NCBI GenBank assembly: GCA_023460235.1
Contig: JAEWRE010000007.1
Location: 1 to 12,902, forward strand
Direction of reading: 5' to 3'
Origin: Bacillota bacterium
GTDB taxonomy: Bacteria; Bacillota; Clostridia; TANB77; CAG-465
Length of the DNA: 12,902 bases
How positions within the stretch are numbered: position 1 is the stretch's first letter; the number at the start of each line of letters is the position of its first letter. The notes under the pieces were generated by a model. The model had not been told where the DNA came from. It saw only the letters and a list, made by a program, of their open reading frames with translations, and ran no database searches. Below, one piece after another: positions 7,040 through 12,902 of the stretch. A program made the translations under genes and the position numbers.

Positions 7040-7068
7040 TATACAAAACAAAAAATATATTGTATAAT
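7040..7068 (+). promoter_or_regulatory. Candidate promoter of the DUF1292 gene
   Basis: TATACA (7040-7045) and a consensus TATAAT (7063-7068) are separated by 17 bases, and the start codon at 7094 follows a strong AAGGAGG. The -35 matches consensus at four of six positions. This would let the DUF1292 gene be expressed apart from ireB-ruvX. Confidence 0.5.
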
Positions 7069-7093
7069 ATAAATTAACAAGGAGGAAAAAATT

Positions 7094-7459
7094 ATGAATT
7101 TTAATGACGAAGAACTAGATGGTTGCGCAAGTGACTGCTCTTCATGTTCAGGTTGTGGTCATGATCATTCTCACGAAGAAATTGGTGAAGGAATGAGCCC
7201 AATAATCACTCTTACTGATGAAGATGGTAAAGATATGAAATTTGAAATCTTAGATGTTGTTGTACTAGAAGATTCAAGAGAATTTTTAGTAGTTGCAGAA
7301 GCTGAAAAAGAAGAATCTGAAGATGTAGAAGTAACAATACTTGAAATAAAACAAGAAGACGGTGAGGAAGTTTACGATACAGTTACAGATGAAGCTTTAG
7401 CACAAAAAGTATTTGATGAATTTACTGCTCAACAAGAAGATTCAGAAGACGAAGAATAA
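7094..7459 (+). CDS. DUF1292 family protein with N-terminal Cys/His cluster
   Basis: The 121-residue acidic protein has a DUF1292 core (residues about 33-115: PIITLTDEDGKDMKFEILDV, EFLVVAEAE, VTILEIKQEDGEEVYDTV) of the YrzB type. Its function is not known. The N-terminus carries cysteines 11, 15, 18 and 21 followed by histidines 23, 25 and 27 within seventeen residues, which could bind a metal ion; this extension is absent from the shorter Bacillus YrzB. The tail is rich in E and D. The ATG is preceded by AAGGAGG at 7079-7085. The gene ends the ireB-ruvX-DUF1292 group, followed by a clear terminator. Confidence 0.85.
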   Translation: MNFNDEELDGCASDCSSCSGCGHDHSHEEIGEGMSPIITLTDEDGKDMKFEILDVVVLEDSREFLVVAEAEKEESEDVEVTILEIKQEDGEEVYDTVTDEALAQKVFDEFTAQQEDSEDEE

Positions 7460-7464
7460 TAAAA

Positions 7465-7506
7465 AACTCTACATTATTTAGGTAATGTGGAGTTTATTTT
7501 TTATTC
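7465..7506 (+). terminator. Intrinsic terminator after the DUF1292 gene
   Basis: AACTCTACATTA (7465-7476) pairs with TAATGTGGAGTT (7483-7494) over twelve positions with one G-T pair, around a six-base loop. A T-rich stretch follows directly. It isolates the ireB group from the ctsR operon. Confidence 0.85.
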
Positions 7507-7571
7507 AATTAAAACAAATATAAAAACAATATATTTATGATAATAATTTATAAATTTAATAATTTAATATA

Positions 7572-7600
7572 TTGACAATTTAATAAAAAAGTAATATACT
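7572..7600 (+). promoter_or_regulatory. Sigma-A-type promoter of the ctsR operon
   Basis: A consensus TTGACA (7572-7577) and TATACT (7595-7600) lie 17 bases apart. The predicted transcription start at about 7607 falls at the first base of the CtsR operator, so repressor binding would block initiation. Confidence 0.85.
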
Positions 7601-7606
7601 ATTATT

Positions 7607-7623
7607 AGTCAAAGAAAGTCAAA
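7607..7623 (+). promoter_or_regulatory. CtsR operator (heptad direct repeat)
   Basis: AGTCAAA (7607-7613), three bases GAA, then AGTCAAA (7617-7623) matches the known CtsR box, a direct repeat of RGTCAAA with a three-base spacer. It lies between the -10 element and the ribosome binding site of ctsR, consistent with autoregulation of the operon by heat and protein stress. Confidence 0.92.
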
Positions 7624-7640
7624 GTTAAAAAAGGGGATGA

Positions 7641-8093
7641 ATGTATATGAAATTATCAGACTTAATTGAATCATATATACTTGATATAATTGAAGGAAAT
7701 GATACAGTAGAACTTAGGAGAATTGATATAGCTAATCAATTTAATTGTGTTCCATCTCAAATAAACTATGTTATAGCTACTAGATTCATACCAGAACTTG
7801 GATTTTATGTTGAAAGTAGAAGAGGTGGCGGTGGCTATATTAAAATTAGTAAAGTTGACTTATCAAAATCAGAATATATAGCAGATATAATTGACAAGAT
7901 AGGTTGTAAATTGTCACAAAGTGTCATAGACATTTACTTAAGAGAACTGATAAGTTATAATATATTGGATGATAAAACAGCTAATATATTTAAAGTTGCT
8001 TTATCAGATAAAAGTTTAGCTAAGGTAGATAAAATGGAAAGAGATTACATTAGAGCAGATATTTTTAAAAATTTACTTGTAAATGTAATTTAA
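7641..8093 (+). CDS. ctsR: CtsR, repressor of class III heat-shock genes
   Basis: The 150-residue product has the CtsR DNA-binding domain: SDLIESYILDII, DIANQFNCVPSQINYVIATRF, then the glycine-rich wing RRGGGGY (R60-Y66), the loop that senses temperature in characterised CtsR proteins. The C-terminal helical domain follows (IDIYLRELISYNILDD), the part used for dimerisation and for regulation by McsA/McsB and ClpC. The protein binds the operator just upstream of its own gene. The ATG at 7641 lies only four bases after AAGGGG; the in-frame ATG at 7647, ten bases away, is an alternative start two codons shorter, and neither is clearly better. mcsA starts 16 bases after the stop. Confidence 0.95.
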   Translation: MYMKLSDLIESYILDIIEGNDTVELRRIDIANQFNCVPSQINYVIATRFIPELGFYVESRRGGGGYIKISKVDLSKSEYIADIIDKIGCKLSQSVIDIYLRELISYNILDDKTANIFKVALSDKSLAKVDKMERDYIRADIFKNLLVNVI

Positions 8094-8109
8094 TAAAGGA
8101 GGGAGAATT

Positions 8110-8604
8110 ATGAAATGCCAAAATTGTGGTAAAAATGAAGCTACAGTAAAATATAAAGAAATAATAAATGGAAAAAAACAAGAATTATATCTTTGTTCAA
8201 CATGTGCTAAGGAAATAGGAATAATAGAAATTCCAATAATTATATCTCCTATATTTTCAACAATTGGTGATGAGTATTTAGAAAAGAAAAAAGTTAAACA
8301 ATGTTCAAACTGTGGATATACATTGGAGGAATATTCAAAAACTGGTGTATTTGGATGTCCTGAATGTTATAATACTTTTGAAAGTGAACTTGATGAATTA
8401 TTTTTAAAATTTCATGGTAAAAATAGACATATAAAAATAGATACAAAAAAAGAAAAAATAAAAGTAGATTTGAGTAAAGTAAAGAAAAAATCTGTATCTA
8501 AAATTGATGAATTAAGAGAAAAATTAAGTCAACATATTAAAAATGAAGAATATGAAGAAGCTGCAGTACTAAGGGATAAGATAAAAAAATTAGAAGGAAA
8601 ATAG
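8110..8604 (+). CDS. mcsA: McsA, zinc-finger activator of the McsB arginine kinase
   Basis: The 164-residue product has four CxxC pairs (C3/C6, C29/C32, C65/C68, C83/C86), as expected for the two zinc-binding units of McsA, and a C-terminal UVR domain (about residues 130-164: IDELREKLSQHIKNEEYEEA, then AVLRDKIKKLEGK) of the kind also found in UvrB and ClpC. McsA binds and activates McsB and helps target CtsR and other clients. All four pairs are intact. The start has a strong AAGGAGGG. The stop codon lies eleven bases before the preferred mcsB start. Confidence 0.95.
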   Translation: MKCQNCGKNEATVKYKEIINGKKQELYLCSTCAKEIGIIEIPIIISPIFSTIGDEYLEKKKVKQCSNCGYTLEEYSKTGVFGCPECYNTFESELDELFLKFHGKNRHIKIDTKKEKIKVDLSKVKKKSVSKIDELREKLSQHIKNEEYEEAAVLRDKIKKLEGK

Positions 8605-8615
8605 AGGTGATATAT

Positions 8616-9611
8616 ATGTGGTTTAGAGAAATTTCAAATGACTCTGATGTAGTAATATCAACAAGAGTAAGATTTGCAAGAAGTGTGGATGGTTTTAAGT
8701 TTCCACATATGTTATCAGCAGAAGAGAATAATGCTATTGTTGATTTGGTAAGCAAGAGTGTAAATAAGAAAAAATATTCAGTTTTAAAAATGAATAATAT
8801 TGATGAAATTACAAAAAAAAGTTTAGTTGAGCAACATTTAATTTCAAAAGAATTTGAGATTAATCAAAATGGTGCCCTATTAGCTAATACTGATAATACA
8901 ATCGTTACAATGATTAATGAAGAAGACCATTTAAGAATACAATCTTTTTGTAGTGGCTTTAATATTGACAAATGCTACAATCAGTTAGTTGACTTCACTG
9001 ATGAATTAAACAATAAAATAAACTTTACGGAAAGTGAAAAGTATGGATATATAACAGCTTGCCCAACAAATGTTGGAAGTGCAATGAGAGTATCTGTTAT
9101 GCTTCATTTGCCTGGATTAGTAAAGCTTGGACTTTTAAATAAACTACTTTCTCAAGCAACAAGTATTGGTTTTGCGATAAGAGGCTATTATGGAGAAAAT
9201 AGTGCCGGTGGAGGAAATATGTATCAAATATCTAATCAAAAAACGTTAGGGATTTCTGATCAAGATATAATATACAATATAAAAACAATAGTATCTTCGA
9301 TAATTGAACAAGAAAGAAAAGCAAGAGAATTACTTTTAAATACAAATAAATATTTGGAAGATTCAGTTTATAGATCATACGGTATATTAAAAAATGCAAG
9401 GATAATAGGCGATGAAGAATCACTTAAACTATTATCTGAAGTTAGGCTTGGGGTTTCAAGTAAAATATTAAACGATGTTGACTTACTTTCTATTCAAAAG
9501 CTTATGGTTGATACCAAGGAAAATACTTTAAAAACAATATTAAAAGAAAATTTTTCAAATGAAGAAGAAGATATTAAAAGAGCAGAATATATAAGAAGGG
9601 AGCTGAATTAA
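8616..9611 (+). CDS. mcsB: McsB, protein-arginine kinase
   Basis: The protein is a phosphagen-kinase-fold enzyme that phosphorylates arginine residues, marking proteins for ClpCP and inactivating CtsR. Visible motifs are SDVVISTRVRFARS (nucleotide-binding arginines), MINEEDHLRIQ (the NEEDH loop with the catalytic glutamate), CPTNVGSAMRVSVMLHLP, and GNMYQISNQKTLG. I prefer the ATG at 8616 over the in-frame GTG at 8607, giving 331 residues: GAGGTG (8604-8609) is an ideal ribosome binding site six bases before 8616, while GTG 8607 lies inside it. At 331 residues it is slightly shorter than Bacillus McsB (about 363), mostly at the C-terminus, which still has a KRAEYIRREL-type arginine-rich end. 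The clpC start follows the stop by one base. Confidence 0.95.
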   Translation: MWFREISNDSDVVISTRVRFARSVDGFKFPHMLSAEENNAIVDLVSKSVNKKKYSVLKMNNIDEITKKSLVEQHLISKEFEINQNGALLANTDNTIVTMINEEDHLRIQSFCSGFNIDKCYNQLVDFTDELNNKINFTESEKYGYITACPTNVGSAMRVSVMLHLPGLVKLGLLNKLLSQATSIGFAIRGYYGENSAGGGNMYQISNQKTLGISDQDIIYNIKTIVSSIIEQERKARELLLNTNKYLEDSVYRSYGILKNARIIGDEESLKLLSEVRLGVSSKILNDVDLLSIQKLMVDTKENTLKTILKENFSNEEEDIKRAEYIRRELN

Positions 9612-9612
9612 T

Positions 9613-12039
9613 ATGTATGAATTTACAGGAAGAGCACAAAAAGTGCTTGATATTTCAAAGGAATTTGCTTTTGAACATAATTATTCATTTATAGGAACAG
9701 AACATATACTTTATGGTTTAATTAAAGAGGGGGAAGGACTTGCAAGTAAAATATTAGTAACTCAAGGCCTAAGCTCTGACTATGTTGAACAAGAAATATT
9801 AAAAATTGATGGAATAATGAATACTCTTGACATAGATCCAGAATTTACACCAAGAGCAAAAAGAATAATTGAAAATAGTAGCAAAGAATCAAAGCGAATG
9901 GGACAAAATTATGTTGGAACTGAGCATATACTACTTTCTCTTATGAGAGAAATAGATAGTGTTGCAGTAAGAATATTAATTGATGCTAATATAGATCCGC
10001 AAAGAATATTTGCAGATTTACTTAGATTACTAAGTGAAGATTCTCCAATTAGTAGTTACAGTGAAGAAAAAACTTCTACTGATATGTCAAGCACACCAAC
10101 TTTAGCACAGTATGGTAAAGATTTAAATATAATGGCTAAGGAAGGAAAATTAGATCCGGTAATTGGAAGAGATAATGAAATTCAAAGAATAATAGAAATA
10201 TTAAGTAGAAGAACAAAGAATAATCCTGTATTAATAGGTGAACCAGGTGTTGGTAAGACTGCTGTTGTTGAGGGGCTTGCACAAATGATATTTGATAGCA
10301 AAGTACCTGAATTGTTAAAAAATAGAAGAGTAGTTTCTCTTGATATGTCTGCAATGATAGCTGGCGCTAAGTATAGAGGCGATTTTGAAGAAAGATTAAA
10401 AAAATCTCTTCAAGAAATTAAAAAATCTGGAAATATAATATTATTTATAGATGAACTTCATACTATAATTGGTGCAGGTGCTGCAGAAGGTGCAATGGAT
10501 GCTGCAAATATTTTAAAACCTTTATTATCTCGTGGTGAAGTTCAAATAATTGGAGCAACTACTTTAAATGAATATAGAAAATATATAGAAAAAGATGCCG
10601 CACTTGAAAGAAGATTTCAAAGCGTTTTAATTGATGAACCTAATATTGAAGATACTATACAAATACTAAATGGATTAAAAGATAAGTATGAGGCTCACCA
10701 TAAGGTTAAAATAACTAATGAGGCGATAAAAGAGGCTGTGATATTATCACAAAGATATATTAATGATAGATATTTACCAGATAAGGCAATAGATTTAATT
10801 GATGAAGCGTGTTCAAAGGTAAAATTAAAGACAGTTACACAACCTGAAAGTATAACAAAATTAGAAAAGAAGCTCGAAAAATTATCTAAAGATAAAGAGG
10901 AAGCAATTATAAGCCAGTCGTTTGAGAAAGCGGCTAGATTAAGAGATGAAGAAAGAGAACTTCGTGAAAAGATATTAAATCAAAAAAATGAGTGGAATAA
11001 AACTGAGAAAAATAAAGAGGTTAGTATAGGAGCAGAAGAGATATGTCAAGTAATATCTGTTTGGACAAAAATTCCTGTATCTAAACTTACTGAAACTGAA
11101 AGTGAGAAGCTAAAAACTCTTGATTTAACTTTAAAAGAAAGAGTAATAGGTCAAGATGAGGCAGTAGAATCACTTGCAAGAGCAATAAAAAGAGCAAGAG
11201 TTGGACTAAAAGATGAAAAAAGACCAATAGGATCATTTATGTTACTTGGACCTACTGGTGTAGGTAAAACAGAACTTACTAAAGCACTTGCTAAAAATTT
11301 ATTTGGTGATGAAAATGCAATGATTAGAATGGATATGTCTGAATTTATGGAACCACATAGTGTATCTAAACTAATTGGATCGCCTCCAGGATATGTAGGA
11401 TATGATGATGGTGGTCAATTAACAGAACAAGTTAGAAGAAAACCATATAGTATAGTGTTGTTTGATGAAATTGAAAAGGCACATCCAGATGTTTTCAACA
11501 TATTACTACAAATACTAGAAGATGGTAGATTGACTGATTCGAATGGAAGAACTGTAAGTTTCAAAAATACAGTTATAATAATGACATCAAATGCAGGTGC
11601 AAGAAATATAGTAGAAAATAAATCTATTGGTTTTATAAATAAAGAAGATAAATTAAGAGATTATGAAAAGACTAAAGAAGAAGTTATGTCTGAATTAAAG
11701 AAAATGTTTAGACCTGAATTCTTAAATAGATTAGATGAAATAATTGTATTTAAAAAATTGAATTCAGAAAGTATTGAAAAAATTACTAGACTTATGTTTA
11801 ATGAGTTTGTAGAAAGAGTAAAAGCAAAAGATATAAAAGTAGAAATTACAGATGATGTAGTAAAATACATTTCTAAGATAGGGTTTGATGAAACATATGG
11901 TGCTAGACCATTAAGAAGAGCCATTCAATCTAAAATAGAAGACAAATTTGCTGAAGAGCTATTAGATAAAAAAGTAAATGAAGGGGATAATGTAAAAATA
12001 GATTTAGTAGATGATAAGATAATCATCGAAAAAGTATAA
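9613..12039 (+). CDS. clpC: ClpC, AAA+ unfoldase of the ClpCP protease
   Basis: The 808-residue product is a full-length ClpC. In order: an N-terminal double Clp-N domain (about 1-145; EFTGRAQKVLDIS, GTEHILYGL, GTEHILLSL), first AAA+ module with Walker A GEPGVGKT (209-216) and Walker B LFIDELH (277-283), a coiled middle segment with a UVR-type motif (about 417-455) that binds McsA/MecB-like adaptors, second AAA+ module with Walker A GPTGVGKT (546-553) and Walker B VLFDEIEKAH (from 615), and an IGF tripeptide (672-674) in the loop that docks on ClpP. Both ATPase centres are intact. It unfolds client proteins, including arginine-phosphorylated ones, for ClpP, whose gene is not in the window. 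It is the last gene of the CtsR-controlled operon. Confidence 0.97.
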   Translation: MYEFTGRAQKVLDISKEFAFEHNYSFIGTEHILYGLIKEGEGLASKILVTQGLSSDYVEQEILKIDGIMNTLDIDPEFTPRAKRIIENSSKESKRMGQNYVGTEHILLSLMREIDSVAVRILIDANIDPQRIFADLLRLLSEDSPISSYSEEKTSTDMSSTPTLAQYGKDLNIMAKEGKLDPVIGRDNEIQRIIEILSRRTKNNPVLIGEPGVGKTAVVEGLAQMIFDSKVPELLKNRRVVSLDMSAMIAGAKYRGDFEERLKKSLQEIKKSGNIILFIDELHTIIGAGAAEGAMDAANILKPLLSRGEVQIIGATTLNEYRKYIEKDAALERRFQSVLIDEPNIEDTIQILNGLKDKYEAHHKVKITNEAIKEAVILSQRYINDRYLPDKAIDLIDEACSKVKLKTVTQPESITKLEKKLEKLSKDKEEAIISQSFEKAARLRDEERELREKILNQKNEWNKTEKNKEVSIGAEEICQVISVWTKIPVSKLTETESEKLKTLDLTLKERVIGQDEAVESLARAIKRARVGLKDEKRPIGSFMLLGPTGVGKTELTKALAKNLFGDENAMIRMDMSEFMEPHSVSKLIGSPPGYVGYDDGGQLTEQVRRKPYSIVLFDEIEKAHPDVFNILLQILEDGRLTDSNGRTVSFKNTVIIMTSNAGARNIVENKSIGFINKEDKLRDYEKTKEEVMSELKKMFRPEFLNRLDEIIVFKKLNSESIEKITRLMFNEFVERVKAKDIKVEITDDVVKYISKIGFDETYGARPLRRAIQSKIEDKFAEELLDKKVNEGDNVKIDLVDDKIIIEKV

Positions 12040-12044
12040 AATTA

Positions 12045-12073
12045 TTGAATAAACTTCCAATTTATGTTATATT
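12045..12073 (+). promoter_or_regulatory. Promoter of the zinc-ribbon gene, with extended -10
   Basis: TTGAAT (12045-12050) and TATATT (12068-12073) lie 17 bases apart; TG at 12065-12066 forms an extended -10. The predicted start near 12080 falls just before the ribosome binding site AGGAGG (12081-12086), so the leader would be only about 14 bases long. Confidence 0.6.
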
Positions 12074-12093
12074 AATATCTAGGAGGTAATAGT

Positions 12094-12621
12094 ATGGATT
12101 TCATGAAAAGTATAGAAGAACTTTCAAAGAAGGTTGGAAAAACAGCAACGGATACATATAATACTGTAGCTGATAAATCAGGTAAATTAGTTGAAGAAAC
12201 AAAAATGAAAATATCAATATCTGAAAAACAAAACGAAATTGCTGATATATATGAAAATGTAGGTAAAACTGTTTATGACATGTATAAAACTGGTGAAGAT
12301 GTGGGTAAGGTTTTCACTAAAGAGGCAAAGAAAATAGATAAAATTAAAACAGATATAGAAGAAATTAATAAAAAGATATTGTATAATAAGGGTCTTAGAA
12401 ACTGTTCATCTTGCGGTGAGACAATAAGTCTTGATAGTATTTATTGCGGAATATGTGGAAATAAACAAAAACCACTTAAAATAAAAGATGAGAAAAAGGA
12501 AGAGAATACTTCAGAAGATAAAAAAGAAAGCAAAGAAAATAAAGAAAAGGTATGTCCACAATGTGGTACTATATCACAAGGAAATGAAAAATTTTGTGTA
12601 AAGTGTGGATATAAATATTAA
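12094..12621 (+). CDS. Double zinc-ribbon protein with coiled-coil N-terminus
   Basis: The 175-residue product has a helical, charged N-terminal half (residues 1-100, with FMKSIEELSKKVGKTATDTY and EIADIYENVGKTVYDMYKTG) likely to be a coiled coil or amphipathic helix, then two zinc ribbons: C104/C107 with C118/C121, and C154/C157 with C168/C171. A lysine/glutamate-rich linker (about 122-152) joins them. Such zinc-ribbon proteins are common in Clostridia, but I know of no established function. There is no signal peptide or membrane segment, so it is probably cytoplasmic. It has its own promoter and strong AGGAGG ribosome binding site 55 bases after clpC, so co-regulation by CtsR is only possible through read-through. 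Confidence 0.8.
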   Translation: MDFMKSIEELSKKVGKTATDTYNTVADKSGKLVEETKMKISISEKQNEIADIYENVGKTVYDMYKTGEDVGKVFTKEAKKIDKIKTDIEEINKKILYNKGLRNCSSCGETISLDSIYCGICGNKQKPLKIKDEKKEENTSEDKKESKENKEKVCPQCGTISQGNEKFCVKCGYKY

Positions 12622-12632
12622 GATGAAAAGTG

Positions 12633-12665
12633 TAGCTGCTAGATTTTCAACATATTTAGCAGCTA
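12633..12665 (+). terminator. Hairpin after the zinc-ribbon gene (possible terminator)
   Basis: TAGCTGCTA (12633-12641) pairs perfectly with TAGCAGCTA (12657-12665) around a fifteen-base loop, twelve bases after the stop codon. No T-run follows, so termination may be weak or factor-dependent. Confidence 0.45.
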
Positions 12666-12730
12666 ACATATACATATTTGTAACGCAAATTATAAATATA
12701 AAAAAATAATAAAAAAATTAAGAAAAAGTG

Positions 12731-12759
12731 TTGACAAATAAAAATAAAAATGGTATTAT
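12731..12759 (+). promoter_or_regulatory. First of two tandem outward promoters (P1)
   Basis: TTGACA (12731-12736) and TATTAT (12754-12759) lie 17 bases apart in an A-rich setting that favours strong transcription. The predicted start is near 12766. No coding region follows within the window. Confidence 0.65.
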
Positions 12760-12846
12760 ATAACACGTCGCCAACAGTGTCAAAAAATAAAGAAATATGT
12801 AAGACATATGACTTTAAAAAATCTTTAAAAAAAGATAAAAAATACC

Positions 12847-12875
12847 TTGACAAAGAAACTGTTGTGTGTTACAAT
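12847..12875 (+). promoter_or_regulatory. Second tandem outward promoter (P2), with extended -10
   Basis: TTGACA (12847-12852) and TACAAT (12870-12875) lie 17 bases apart, with TG at 12867-12868 forming an extended -10. The -35 elements of the two promoters are 116 bases apart. The predicted start is near 12882, at a short hairpin: AGTCAC (12882-12887) can pair with GTGGCT (12895-12900). Tandem consensus promoters with no open frame between them are typical of rRNA or tRNA operons, so the body would lie beyond the right edge. Confidence 0.65.
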
Positions 12876-12902
12876 AATAAAAGTCACCTAAGTCGTGGCT
12901 AG

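Noticed and set aside
1..12902. CRISPR array, tRNA, rRNA body or insertion sequence
   Set aside because: No regularly spaced short repeats, no tRNA-like cloverleaf or rRNA sequence, and no transposase frame was found in the window.

Overview
The window reads as a chromosomal segment of a low-GC Firmicute, most likely a member of the Clostridia. The base composition is strongly AT-rich, Shine-Dalgarno sequences are strong (GGAGG, AAGGAGG), and two gene orders typical of Firmicutes occur: ireB-ruvX-DUF1292 and ctsR-mcsA-mcsB-clpC. All intact genes lie on the + strand.

Left part (1-2940): the 3' part of a large extracellular protein enters the window already open. It has Ig-like repeats, a DUF5011-type domain and a glycine-rich C-terminus. 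It is followed by a broken second copy of one of its repeat units, frameshifted by one missing base and joined to a different, truncated C-terminus resembling an FGE-sulfatase/C-type-lectin-fold domain. The two copies form an imperfect direct repeat of about 370 bp that brackets the DUF5011 plus glycine-rich module. Three nested hairpins, the last a likely terminator, close this region (2814-2934).

Middle part (3055-6291): three closely spaced genes look like one transcription unit. They encode a VirB2/TrbC-like small membrane protein with a signal peptide, a CpaE-like deviant ParA/MinD ATPase with an altered P-loop, and a membrane-anchored GAF plus degenerate GGDEF protein. No secretion-channel genes are visible, so any role in an envelope or pilus machine is inference. 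This is the least explained set of genes in the window.

Housekeeping part (6347-7506): ireB (regulatory phosphoprotein), ruvX (YqgF-type resolvase/nuclease family) and a DUF1292 protein with an N-terminal Cys/His cluster, ended by a clear terminator.

Protein quality-control operon (7572-12039): a textbook promoter with a perfect CtsR operator over the expected transcription start drives ctsR, mcsA, mcsB and clpC. CtsR represses the operon. McsA and McsB form the arginine-phosphorylation system that marks proteins. ClpC unfolds marked proteins for ClpP, which is not in the window. A separately promoted double-zinc-ribbon protein follows.

The last 280 bases hold a hairpin and two strong tandem sigma-A-type promoters pointing out of the window, in a layout typical of a stable RNA (rRNA or tRNA) operon whose body would lie downstream.
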